This document shows, one piece after another, positions 54,685 to 64,000 of a stretch of DNA of 64,000 nt. The notes below the pieces were generated by a model that saw only the letters and a program-made list of their open reading frames with translations, was not told where the DNA came from and searched no databases. The stretch is from Triticum aestivum (Eukaryota; Streptophyta; Magnoliopsida; Poales; Poaceae), in the NCBI RefSeq assembly GCF_018294505.1, contig NC_057808.1:360056190-360120189 (forward strand), in the 5' to 3' direction. Numbering within the stretch: the first letter of the stretch is position 1; each line of letters opens with the position of its first letter. The position numbers and the translations under genes were made by a program.

Positions 54685-54990
54685 TGGTCGTGTTCATCGG
54701 GAGGGCTTGGACGGAACAGGCGATGGAAACGAGGCCTGGCGTACCGCAAAACGGAGGAAACGACCTTGTGTTCGACCGGCCATGTTCGAAACGGGATCCT
54801 GTTCATCGGGAGGGGTCTGGCGTACCGCAAAACAGAGGAAACGGACCTCCTATGGTCGAAACGGGGGTCCTGTTGATCGGGAGGGGTGTGGCGTACCGCA
54901 AAACAAAGGAAATGGACTTGTGTTGGAGCGCTATGGTCGAAACGGGGGTCCTGTTGATCGGGAGGGGTGTGGCGTACCGCAAAACGGGAC
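54685..54990. repeat. Four tandem units of about 70-80 bp
   Basis: Unit GTCCTGTTGATCGGGAGGGG, TGTGGCGTACCGCAAAACRG, AGGAAA.GGAC and TATGGTCGAAACGGG. Copies near 54688, 54795, 54862 and 54942. Confidence 0.85.
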
Positions 54991-55130
54991 TCCACGGGAT
55001 ACTGTTCATCTCCACCGTCGACCTCCTCCAGCCTCCACGGGCTACCGTCGACCTCCTCCAGCCTCCACGGGCTCCAGTTCATCCAGCCTCCACCGCGCGC
55101 TACTCCACCGGGTACTGTTCAACCACCCCT

Positions 55131-55330
55131 CCACCGTCTACTGTTCATCCAGCCCTCCACACCACGGGGTCCTGTTCAACCACCCCTCCACGGGCACCCC
55201 TCCACCGTCTACTGTTCATCCAGCCCTCCACACCACGGGGTCCTGTTCAACCACCCCTCCACGGGCACCCCTCCACCGTCTACTGTTCATCCAGCCCTCC
55301 ACACCACGGGGTCCTATTCATCCAGAGGCA
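55131..55330. repeat. Nearly three copies of a 71-bp tandem repeat
   Basis: Unit begins CCACCGTCTACTGTTCATCC at 55131, 55202 and 55273, exactly 71 bases apart, with virtually no differences, so the array expanded recently. Long frames across it (to 345 residues) are repeat artefacts. Confidence 0.93.
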
Positions 55331-55739
55331 ACGCCACCGCTCACTGTTCATCCACCCCCCCCCCCCCCGCAACACTCACTGTTCATCCAATCGATCAGCT
55401 TCAGTTAGCAGCAGTAGCGAAGGAATCGCTCGATCGGGTTCAGTTAACAGCCATCGATCAATCGCTCGGGTTCAGTAACGCGTAGCCTGCAGTGCAATCG
55501 CTCGGGTTCAGTTAGAGCCCAACGCCTCGCCGGGTTCAGTTAGAGCCAACGCCTCGCACACACGCGCATACGTGTACGAGAGAAACGCGCATCGCTCGGC
55601 CCCCGACCTCCCACCGTAACTGGGAACTCCCCGAAATTTTCCTCCCCCTCGCTTCTACCACGGTATTTTCCGTCATGGACGGCCCAAAGAATGTCATGCA
55701 GCTGCGTCTCCGGCACGCCCAGGACGAAAAGCCCATTTT

Positions 55740-55892
55740 CTATCATGATTTTTTGTCATAGAAGTAGGAGCCCACCACATCTATGATGATACCGGGTTTT
55801 GTCACAATTATCGTCATAGAAGTGTCATATGTATGACAGAAAAAATTTCGTTCGGCCCAAAATGTCACGGATGTGTCTCTTTTTTTGTAGTG
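55740..55892 (-). repeat. Right terminal inverted repeat and subterminal motifs of the CACTA element
   Basis: On the minus strand it begins CACTACAAAAAAAGAGACAC, then ATCCGTGACATTTTGGGCC, followed by several CTTCTATGAC and CATATGAC words also seen, with changes, at the left end. Confidence 0.85.
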
Positions 55893-55895
55893 TAT
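55893..55895. other. Right target-site duplication of the CACTA element (TAT)
   Basis: TAT between the GTAGTG terminus and CTCTGGGCCC of the Angela-1 LTR. Confidence 0.88.
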
Positions 55896-57137
55896 CTCTG
55901 GGCCCTCTCGGTAATGCACATCACTATAAGCCTAGCAAGCAATGTGACTAATGAGTTAGTTGCGGGATGATGCATTACGGAACGAGTAAAGAGACTTGCG
56001 GGTAACGAGATTGAGCTAGGTATAAGGATACTGACGATCGAATCTCAGGAAAGTAACATACCGATGACAAAGGGAATAACGTATGTTGTTATGCGTTTGA
56101 CCGATAAAGATCTTCGTAGAATATGTTGGAACCAATCTGAGCATCCAGGTTCCGCTATTGGTTAATGACCGGAGACGTGTCTCGGTCATGTCTACATAGT
56201 TCTCGAACCCGTAGGGTCCGCACGCTTAACGTTCGGTGATGATCGATATTATGAGTTTATGTGATTTGATGTACCTAAGGTAGTTCGGAGTCCCGGATGT
56301 GATCACGGACATGATGAGGAGTCTCGAAATGGTCGAGACGTAAAGATTGATATATTGGATGGATATATTCAGACACCAGAAGTGTTTCGGGTGGTTTCGG
56401 AGAAAACCGGAGTGCCGGAGGGGTTACCGGAACCCCCCGGGGAAGTATTGGGCCTTAATGGGCCTGAGGGGAGAGAGAGGGCAGCAGCCCAGGAGGTGGC
56501 GCCCCCCCTCCCATGAGGAGTCCGAATTGGACTAGGGGAAGGGGGCGCGGCCCCTCTGTCCCTCTCCCTCTCCCTCTCTTTCCTTTCCCCTTCCCTCTTC
56601 CTAGTTGGACTAGGAAAGGGGAGTCCTACTCCTACTATGAGGAGGACTCCCCCCTCCTTGGCGCCCCCCAAGGGCTGGCCGGCCTCCCCCCTTGCTCCTT
56701 TATATATGGGGGCGGGGGGCACCCTAGAACACACAAGTTGATCATTGACCTCTCTTAGCCGTGTGCGGTGCCCCCCTCCACCATAATCCACCTTGGTCAT
56801 ATCGTAGCGGTGCTTAGGCGAAGCCCTGCGTCGGTAAACTTCATCATCACCGTCATCACACCGTCGTGCTGACGAAGCTCTCCCTCGAAGCTCTACTGGA
56901 TCGTGAGTTCGTGAGACGTCGCCGAGCTGGACGTGTGCAGTCCGCGGAGGTGCCGCAACTTCGGTGTTGGGATCGGTCGATCGTGAAGACGTACGACTAC
57001 ATCAACCGCGTTGTCATAACGCTTCCTCTTACGGTCTATGAGGGTACGTACACGACACTCTCCCCTCTCGTTGCTATGCATCACCATGATCTTGCGTGTG
57101 CGTAGGATTTTTTTTGAAATTACTACGTTCCCCAACA
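55896..57137 (+). repeat. Angela-1 3' LTR, right piece
   Basis: Continues the LTR from 17255: CTCTGGGCCCTCTCGGTAAT to TACTACGTTCCCCAACA. Aligns with the minus strand of the Angela-2 LTRs throughout, with scattered differences and small indels. Confidence 0.92.
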
Positions 57138-57277
57138 GTGCGCGCACTCCACCCTCATGGACGTCTCGTGTCCTTCGCGGACTACTTCTTATTTTCCTAT
57201 TTTCATTAATATTCCAAAACAGAGAAAAATTGCCAATATAAGTGTTTTGGGGTCGGTTTACTTACCGTACCATATAC

Positions 57278-57760
57278 CTATACCTTTTCGGAGTCTGAAA
57301 CATTCTGGAAGGTGTTCAACATTATGGGATTACGTGAGATATAATGTTTGATTCTTTGACCGTTCACCACCTTTGGATTTGTGCCTTCGAAGTTGTTGAT
57401 TTTTATGGCACTAGAATGATTGACCTCCTCGATAACGTAAGGACCTTCCCATTTAGAGAGGAGTTTACCTGCAAAAAATCTTAAACGAGAGTTGTATAGC
57501 AAAACATAGTCACCTACATTAAACTCACGCTTTTGTATCCTTTTGTCATGCCATCTTTTAACCTTTTCTTTAAACAGTTTGGCATTCTCATAGGCCTGTG
57601 TTCTCCACTCATCAAATGGGCTAATGCCAAATAGTCTCTTCTCACCGGCAAGTTTGAAATCATAATTGAGCTCTTTAATGGCCCAATATGCCTTATGTTC
57701 TAGTTCGAGAGGTAAGTGACATGTTTTTCTATAAACCATTTTATACGGAGACATACCCAT
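57278..57760 (-). pseudogene. Athila-type integrase C-terminal region
   Basis: MGMSPYKMVYRKTCHLPLEL, then WRTQAYENAKLFKEKVKRWH and the chromodomain-less end (FNVGDYVLLYNSRLRFFAGK, WEGPYVIEEV). This is the normal end of the Athila integrase. Separated from the core by a frameshift near 57800 (a QSF*-like break in the phrase around 57840). Confidence 0.87.
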
Positions 57761-57844
57761 AGGATTTTTATACGCAGTTCTATAGGCCCATAATGCATCA
57801 TCAAGTTTCTTGGACCAATTCTTTCTAGATCTATTAACAGTCTT

Positions 57845-58759
57845 TTACAAAATTAATTTAATCTCCCTATTACTTAGTTCTACTTGACCACTAGATTGTG
57901 GATGATATGGAGATGCAATTCTATGATTGACATCATACTTAGCAAGCATTTTATGAAAGGCACCATGAATAAAGTGTGAACCACCATTAGTCATTAAATA
58001 TCTAGGGACTCCAAACCTCAGAAAAATAACTTCCTTAAGCATCTTAATAGAGGTGTTATGATCAACACTACTAGTTAGAATAGCTTCTACCCACTTAGTA
58101 ACGTAATCAACAACAATATGTGTATAGCCATTAGAGGTAGGAAATGGTCCCATATAATCAAAGCCCCAAACATCAAATGGTTCAATAACAAGTGAATAGT
58201 TCATAGGCATTTCTTGACCTCTACTAATATTACCAATTCTTTGACAGCAAGACAAGACAAACTTACGGGCATCTTTGAAGAGAGTAGGCCAATAAAAACC
58301 GGATTGCAATACCTTATGTGCAGTTCTATCTCCAGCGTGGTGTCCTCCATAAGCCTCGGAGTTGCACTTGCGTAGAATCTGTTCCTGTTCATGCTCAGGT
58401 ACACAACGTCTAATAACACCATCTACTCCTTCTTTATAAAGATGTGGGTCATCCCAGAAGTAATGTCTTAAATTATAGAAAAACTTTTTCTTTTGCTGGT
58501 ATGTGAAACTAGGTGGTATAAATTTAGCAACAATGTAATTAGCATAATCAGCATACCCTGGAGCAATACAAGAAGCATTTATGATAGCTAATTGTTCACC
58601 TGGAAAGCTATCATCAATAGGTAATGGGTCATCAAGAACATTCTCTAACCTAGATAAGTTATCTGCAACGGGTTTCTCAGCGCCCTTTCTATCAATAATA
58701 TGCAAATCAAATTCTTGTAGCAAGAGAACCCATCTAATTAATAAGTCTAGGTTTAGCAT
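57845..58759 (-). pseudogene. Athila-type RNase H end and integrase core
   Basis: Starts in the RNase H/tether region ([20 protein letters not shown]), then the linker [12 protein letters not shown], the zinc site ([20 protein letters not shown]; the second Cys pair reads SCCQRIGN and is altered) and the core with [16 protein letters not shown] and [11 protein letters not shown]. The middle catalytic Asp, normally in a TDGGSHF block, is Asn (AAT on the minus strand, 57986-57988). So the integrase is inactive at a catalytic position as well as truncated at 57845. Confidence 0.88.
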
Positions 58760-59972
58760 CTTTCTTTTCCATAAGATATTTAATAGCTGTATGATCAGTG
58801 TGAACAGTTACTTTAGAATCAACAATGTAAGGTCAGAACTTATCACAAGCAAATACAACTGCTAAAAATTCTTTTTCAGTAGTAGCATAATTTCTCTGGG
58901 CACTGTCTAGAGTTTTACTGGCATATTGAATAACATTTAATTTCTTATCAACTCTTTATCCTAGAACAACACCTATAGCATAATCACTAGCATCACACAT
59001 AATTTCAGAGGGTAAATTCCAATCAGGTGGCTGAACTATAGGTGCAGAAATGAAGGCTTTCTTAAGTATTTCAAATGCTTCTACACAATCATCATCAAAG
59101 ATAAAAGGAACATATTTTTGTAAGAGATTGGTGAGAGGCCTAGAAATTTTTGAGAAGTCTTTAATGAACCTCCTATAAAAACCGGCATGACCAAGGAAAC
59201 TTCTTATACCTTTAATGTCCTTAGGACACGACATCTTTTTAATAGCATCAACTTTAGCTTTATCGACTTCAATACCTCTTTCAGAAATTTTGTGCCCCAG
59301 GACAATACCTTCGTTAACCATAAAGTGGCACTTCTCCCAATTCAAGACAAGATTAGTTTCTTCACATCTCTACAAAACTCGACCAAGGTTGCTCAAGCAA
59401 TCATCCAAAGAAGTTCCATATACGGAGAAATCATCCATGAAAACCTCAACAATCTTTTCACAAAAATCAGAGAATATAGCCATCATGCATCTTTGAAAGG
59501 TAGCAGGTGCATTGCATAAACCAAAAGGCATACGTCTATAAGCAAAGGTACCGAAAGGACAAGTAAAGGTGGTCTTTTCTTGATCCACTTTTGACACAGG
59601 TATTTGAGAGAAACCAGAATAACCATCTAGAAAGCAAAAATGTGTATGTTTGGATAGTATTTCTAGCATTTGATCAATAAAAGGTAAAGGGTAATGATCC
59701 TTTTTAGTAGATTTATTTAGTTTGCGGAAATCAATTACCATTCTATAACCTGTAACGATTCTTTGTGGGATCAATTCATCTTTATCATTAGGGACAACAG
59801 TAATGCCTCCCTTCTTAGGGACACAATGGACAGGACTTACCCACTGACTATCAGCAACGGGATAAATTATACCTGCCTCCAGAAGCTTTAGTATTTCTTT
59901 TCTTACCACTTCTTTCATCTTAGGATTTAACCGTCGTTGGTGATTAACAACCGGTTTAGCGTCTATCTCCAA
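58760..59972 (-). pseudogene. Athila-type reverse transcriptase and RNase H start
   Basis: 59972-59370 carries EAGIIYPVADSQWVSPVHCV, VIDFRKLNKSTKKDHYPLPF, FLDGYSGFSQIPV, MPFGLCNAPATFQRCM and the catalytic VFMDDFSVYG. A stop at 59367-59369 is followed in the same frame by NWEKCHFMVNEGIVLGHKIS to IMCDASDYAIGVVLG (58956), with another break before the RNase H block. The FMDD active site is intact. Confidence 0.9.
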
Positions 59973-59984
59973 TTTTATTTTGTG

Positions 59985-61256
59985 CTAACATAGAGTAGGA
60001 CTAATGCCCTTAAGATCATCAAGAGTATATCCAATAGCAGCACGGTGCTTCTTCAGAGTTTTCAATAATTTCTTTTCCTCATGCTCTGAAAGGTTAGCAC
60101 TAATAATAACATGATATATCTTTTTCTCATCAAGATAAGCATATTTAAGAGTATCAGGTAATGGTTTAAGCTCAAACACGGGATCACCCTTGGGTGGAGG
60201 AGGATCCCCTAGGATTTCAACAGGCAAGTTGTGTTTCAAAATAGGTCCCTGTTTAAAGAATACTTCATCTATTTCCCTTCTTTCATTCATAAACATATCA
60301 TTTTCATGGTCGAGCAAATATTGTTCTAAAGGATCATTGGGAGGCACGGTAATAGAAGCAAGACAAATAATTTCATCTTTACTAGGCCATTCTTTATCAT
60401 GGGGTTGTCTACGAAATTTAGCAAAATTAAACTCATGAGACATATCCCCCAAACCAATCGTAACAACATCCTTTTTGCAGTCTATCCTAGCATTAACAGT
60501 ATTCAAGAAGGGTCTACCAAATATAATGGGACAAAAGTTATCTTGTGGGGAACCAAGAACAAGAAAATCAGCAGGATATTTAACTTTCCCACACAAGACT
60601 TCAACATCTCTGACAATCCCAACTGGTGAAATAGTGTCTCTATTGGCAAGCTTAATTGTAACATCAATTTCCTCTATCTCAGCAGGTGCAATATCATGCA
60701 TAATTTCTTTCTATAAGGAATGAGGTATTGCACTTGCACTAGCACCCATATCACACCAGCCATGATAACAATGATCTCCTATTTTAATAGAAATAACAGG
60801 CATGCATACAACAGGTCTATGTTTATTTTTAGTATCAGGTCTAGCAATTCTAGCAGCTTCATCACAGAAGTAAATAACATGCCCATCAATATTATCGGCC
60901 AAGAGATTTTTAACCATAGCAATACTAGGTTCAACTTTAATTTGCTCAGCGGGTGTAGGTGTTCTAGTGTTACTCTTACAAACCACAGTTGAAGCTTTAG
61001 CATGATCCTTTATTCTAACAGGGAAAGGTGGTTTCTCAATATAAGAAGTAGGAACAACGGGATCAACATTATAAGTGATAGTCTTTTCTTCAACTTTAAT
61101 AGGTGCAACTACTTTTACTTCAATGGGAGGATTATATTTAAACCACTTCTCCTTAGGGAGATCAACATGAGTGGCAAAGGATTCACAGAAAGAAGCTACT
61201 ACCTCAGAGTCAAGTCCATATTTAGTGCTAAATTCACGGAAAACATCGGTATCCAC
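59985..61256 (-). pseudogene. Athila-type Gag C-terminal region and protease
   Basis: 61256-60711 reads DVFREFSTKYGLDSEVVASF to HCYHGWCDMGASASAIPHSL, where the protease active site is CDMGAS. A stop at 60711-60713 then interrupts the same frame, which continues with MHDIAPAEIEEIDVTIKLAN, FLVLGSPQDNFCPIIFGRPF and a Pro-rich linker to 59985. The active-site Asp is kept; CDIG or CDMG are both seen in related copies as far as I recall. Confidence 0.87.
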
Positions 61257-61959
61257 AAAGATTTAACACAATCAAACTTAGGTGTTATACCTAACTCCTT
61301 ACCTTCGTCGAGATCCCAATCTTCGGAGTTGCGTTTAATTCTTTCCAATAAATCCCATTTGAATTTAATAGTCTTCATCATAAAAGAACCAGTACAAGAA
61401 GTATCGAGCATGGAGCTATTATTGAGAGAAAGCCGAGCATAAATTTTTTGAATAATAATTTCTCTTGAGAGCTCATGATTGGGGCATGAATATAACATTG
61501 ACTTAAGCCTCTCCCACGCTTGAGCGATGGTTTATCCTTCACGAGGCCAAAAATTATATATATAATTACGATCATGATGAACCAGATGCATAGGATAAAA
61601 CTTCTGATGAAATTCCAATTTCAATCGGTTGTAGTTCATGATCCCATATCATCACATAGCCTAAACCATGTCAATGCCTTTCCCTTCAAAGATAAAGGGA
61701 AGACCTTCTTCTTGATAACATCCTCGGGCATACCCGCAAGCTTAACTAATCCACAAACTTCATCCACATAGATTAGGTGCAAATCGGGATGCAATGTTCC
61801 ATCTCCTGTAAAAGGATTAGCTAGCAGTTTCTCTATCATACCCGAAGGAATTTCAAAGTAAACATTTTCAGTAGGTTCAGTAGGTTGAGGAGCAACTCTT
61901 TGCTCTACTAGTCGGGGTGAAGATACCCCGAACAAGCCCCTCAAAGGATTACTTTCCAT
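61199..61959 (-). pseudogene. gag: Athila-type gag
   Basis: 61959-61636 starts MESNPLRGLFGVSSPRLVEQ and includes FPLSLKGKALTWFRLCDDMG, a gag core block. A frameshift or stop follows, and 61498-61199 gives LYSCPNHELSREIIIQKIYA and the rest of gag in another frame. At least two breaks, so no full Gag. Confidence 0.88.
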
Positions 61960-62010
61960 AGTAACAAGTGACAGTAAATTTCAACCAAATTACACCTACC
62001 AAAGGCGCTT

Positions 62011-62031
62011 CACTCCCCGGCAACGGCGCCA
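62011..62031 (-). other. Primer-binding site of the Athila-type element
   Basis: The minus strand reads TGGCGCCGTTGCCGGGGAGT, 11 bases from the LTR end. Typical of the Athila lineage. Confidence 0.85.
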
Positions 62032-62042
62032 GAAAAGAGTCT

Positions 62043-63521
62043 TGATGACCCACAAGTGTAGGGGATCTATCGTAGTCCTTTTGATAAGTAAGAGTGTCGA
62101 ACCCAACGAGGAGCAGAAGGAAATGACAAGCAGTTTTCAGTAAGGTATTCTCAGCAAGCACTGAAATTATCGGTAACAGATAGTTTTGTGATAAGGGAAT
62201 TTGTAACGGGCAACAAGTAATGAAAGTAAATAAGGTGCAGCAAGATGGCCCAATCCTTTATGCAGCAAAGGACAAGCCTGGACAAACTCTTATATGAAGG
62301 AAAATGCTCCCGAGGACACATGGGAATTATCGTCAAGTAATGATTCGCGTTCGTTACTTTGATAATTTGATATGTGGGTGGACCGGTGCTTGGGTACTGC
62401 CCTTCCTTAGACAAGCATCCCACTTATGATTAACCCTATTGCAAGCACCCGCAACTACAAAAGAAGTATTAAGGTAAACCTAACCATAGCATGAAACATA
62501 TGGATCCAAATCAGCCCCTTACGAAGCAACACATAAACTAGGGTTTAGGCTTCTGTCACTCTAGCAACCCGTCATCTACTTATTACTTCCCAATGCATTC
62601 CTCTAGGCCCAAAAAATGGTGAAGTGTCATGTAGTCGACGTTCACATAACACCACTAGAGGAAAGACAACATACATCTCATCAAAATATCGAACGAGTAC
62701 CAAATTCACATGACTACTTATAGCAAGACTTCTCCCATGTCCTCAGGAACAAATGTAACTACTCACAAATCATATTCATGTTCATAATCAGAGAGGTATT
62801 AATATGCATAAAGGATCTGAACATATGATCTTCCACCAAGTAAACCAACTAGCATCAACTACAAAGAGTAATCAACACTACTAGCAACCCACAGGTACCA
62901 ATCTGAGGTTTTGGGACAAAGATTGGATACAAGAGATGAGCTAGGGTTTTAGAGGAGATGGTGCTGGTGAAGATGTTGATGGAGATTGACCCCCTCCCGC
63001 TGAGAGGATCGATGGTGATGACGATGGTGATGATTTTCCCCTCACGGAGGGATGTTTCCCCGGCAGAACAGCTCTGCCGGAGCCCTAGATTGGTTATGGT
63101 TCCGCCTCGTGGTGGCGGTGTTTCGTCCCGAAAGCTTTTTCCTGACTTTTTCTCGGACGAAAGACTTCATATAGCAGAAGATGGGCACCGGAGGCCTACT
63201 AGGGGGCCCACAAGACAGGGGGTGCGCCCCCCACCCTCGTGGCCAGGGTGTGGGCCCCCTCTGGTTAGTTCTTTCGCCAATATTTTTTATTAATTCCAAA
63301 ACGTGCCTCCATGAGTTTCAGGAGTTTCGGAGTTGTGCAGAATAGGTCTCTAATATTTGCTCCTTTTCCAGCCCATAATTCCAGCTGCCGGCATTCCCCC
63401 TCTTCATGCAAACCTTGTAAAATAAGAGAGAATAGGCATAAGTATTGTGACATAATGTGTAACAACAGCCCATAATGCAATAATTATCGGTATAAAAGCA
63501 TGATGCAAAATGGACGTATCA
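62043..63521 (-). repeat. 5' LTR of the Athila-type element (1479 bp)
   Basis: On the minus strand it starts TGATACGTCCATTTTGCATC at 63521 and ends GGGTCATCA at 62043, just before the primer-binding site. No coding frames of note. No second copy in the window. Confidence 0.88.
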
Positions 63522-64000
63522 CGGGCCGCCGGATCAGCCCAGGAACCCCAAAGAGAAGCGCAAGGCCCAAAACAGGGCCCACCTGTCCACCTCCCTCTGG
63601 GCCGGCCCAACACGCTAGCCCTAGTCGGCCCACGTGAAGACACAGCCCGGTTTCGACCCGACCACGGAGCAGAGCCCTCCCGCGGCGCCGCCGGAGCCGC
63701 CTCCGCCGCCGGCGCGGCCGCCCCGGACCCCGCACTGGCCCCAGCAGAGCTACCAGGCTCCGCCAGGACCAGGCGGCGGTCTGAGATAGCAGGCGCAACA
63801 CCCATACGAGCAGCCGGCCAAGATAGGGGCGGGCGAACTCCGAGGAGTGCCACCGGCGAATGCGACGAACAAGGACAGCCGGAGGAGCGGCGGGGATGGG
63901 CGCGCGCCGGGCGGGCCGCCACCCAGAAGTCAGTGAGGACCGGTGGCGCCAGCTTGACAGGAAGCTCGACTGGGCCGGCAGCCGCATCCTCCTCATCCGC
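63522..64000 (-). other. GC-rich flank of the Athila insertion, open minus-strand frame
   Basis: About 70% G+C, in contrast to the LTR. A minus-strand frame is open from the window edge to the LTR and is rich in Ala, Pro, Arg, Ser (for example LTDFWVAARPARAHPRRSSG). Two other frames are partly open too because of composition. It may be part of a gene or of another element; no family recognised. Confidence 0.3.

Larger units (their letters stand above)
17256..55892 (+). mobile_element. Giant CACTA (En/Spm) transposon, 38.6 kb including a nested Angela-2
   Basis: Left end CACTACAAAAAAATACACTT; right end is the reverse complement of CACTACAAAAAAAGAGACAC. Both are followed within 30 bases by TTCCGTGA/ATCCGTGA and then by TGTCATA/CTATGAC motifs. 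A TAT duplication flanks it and the interrupted Angela-1 LTR is continuous across it. Without Angela-2 (8768 bp plus its 5-bp duplication) it is about 29.9 kb. No TNPD/Tnp2-like transposase reading frame was found inside. It does contain a TNPA/Ptta-like gene and several gene-like structures unusual for a transposon, so it is probably non-autonomous and gene-carrying. Strand is arbitrary. Confidence 0.88.
13644..57137 (+). mobile_element. Angela-1: Ty1/Copia retrotransposon (Angela/WIS/BARE type), 3' part, interrupted twice
   Basis: From 13644 to 16750 the sequence is a decayed Copia polyprotein (protease, integrase, RT, RNase H), followed by the polypurine tract and the 3' LTR. The LTR starts TGAAGGAAATATGCCC at 16751, is broken by the CACTA element at 17255/55896 and ends CCCCAACA at 57137; the two pieces add to 1747 bp, against 1731 bp for the Angela-2 LTR in this window. 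The 5' part lies left of the window behind the Tat-like insertion. After 57137 comes Athila internal sequence, so Angela-1 itself is inserted in the Athila-type element. GTGCG at 57138-57142 is the likely right-hand target duplication. Confidence 0.9.
57143..63521 (-). mobile_element. Athila-lineage Ty3/gypsy element (Sabrina/WHAM-like), 5' part
   Basis: Minus-strand element with 5' LTR 62043-63521 (TGATACGTCC...TCATCA), a primer-binding site at 62011-62031, gag, protease, RT, RNase H and integrase. The gene order and the TGGCGCCGTTGCCGGGG primer site are those of the Athila lineage. Its 3' LTR is not in the window because Angela-1 is inserted between integrase and that LTR. Target duplication on the right is probably CGGGC (63522-63526). 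Confidence 0.9.

Noticed and set aside
54441..55485. Long plus-strand frames (up to 345 residues)
   Set aside because: They consist of 71-bp and ~75-bp tandem repeats read in several frames at once.
17256..55892. Two separate CACTA elements, each contributing one end
   Set aside because: The TAT duplication and the exact continuity of the Angela-1 LTR across both ends favour a single insertion; a later internal merger cannot be fully excluded.
1..64000. tRNA or rRNA genes, organelle DNA insertions, telomere or centromere satellite
   Set aside because: Looked for characteristic motifs by eye and saw none; a dedicated scan was not possible.

Overview
The window is nuclear DNA from a grass of the wheat/barley tribe (Triticeae) and is almost entirely nested transposable elements. 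The tribe is inferred from three element types read directly: an Angela/WIS/BARE-type Copia LTR (begins TGAAGGAAATATGCCC, ends CCCCAACA), an Athila-lineage gypsy element of Sabrina/WHAM type (LTR begins TGATACGTCC), and several Stowaway MITEs with CTCCCTCCGT ends. No ordinary single-copy host gene is evident.

Layout by nesting depth. Oldest: an Athila-lineage Ty3/gypsy element on the minus strand (about 57143-63521, with its 5' LTR at 62043-63521; the other end lies beyond the left edge). Into it went a Copia element, Angela-1, on the plus strand (13644-57137, 5' part outside the window). Angela-1 then received two insertions. A Tat-lineage gypsy element (1-13643, 5' LTR cut by the window edge) sits in its protease region. 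A very large CACTA (En/Spm) DNA transposon (17256-55892, 38.6 kb) splits its 3' LTR and is bounded by a 3-bp TAT duplication. The CACTA element in turn carries Angela-2 (36614-45381, minus strand, GTTCA duplication), which landed inside a coding exon. Angela-2 contains an assembly gap (43974-44329).

The Tat element encodes Gag, protease, reverse transcriptase, a gypsy RNase H followed by a second archaeal-type RNase H, and integrase on the plus strand, all interrupted by a few stops and frameshifts. Between integrase and 3' LTR it carries a minus-strand gene that I resolve into six exons with consistent phases and GT-AG introns. It has its own TATA box, an N-terminal domain of the 'putative gypsy-type transposon' (Transposase_28-like) family and a coiled-coil-rich C-terminal half. 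It has only two in-frame stops.

The CACTA element is the most unusual object. I find no large TNPD/Tnp2 transposase. It does hold a multi-exon TNPA/Ptta-like gene (18885-23852, minus), parts of a second coiled-coil gene with a duplicated 114-bp exon (25288-27909), a small two-exon gene, a proline-rich pseudogene, an intronless coiled-coil gene split by Angela-2, and two adjacent multi-exon genes with B3-type DNA-binding domains (46898-49536 and 50337-51645). The last three genes share a similar upstream module, and a diverged 2.2-2.5 kb segment is present twice (28709-31241 and 33347-35562). This suggests that captured gene material was amplified inside the element. Tandem arrays and GGCCCGT-rich repeats occupy the subterminal regions.

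All functional calls come from reading motifs. Domain names and family names (Angela, Athila, Tat, CACTA) rest on remembered family features, not on searches.
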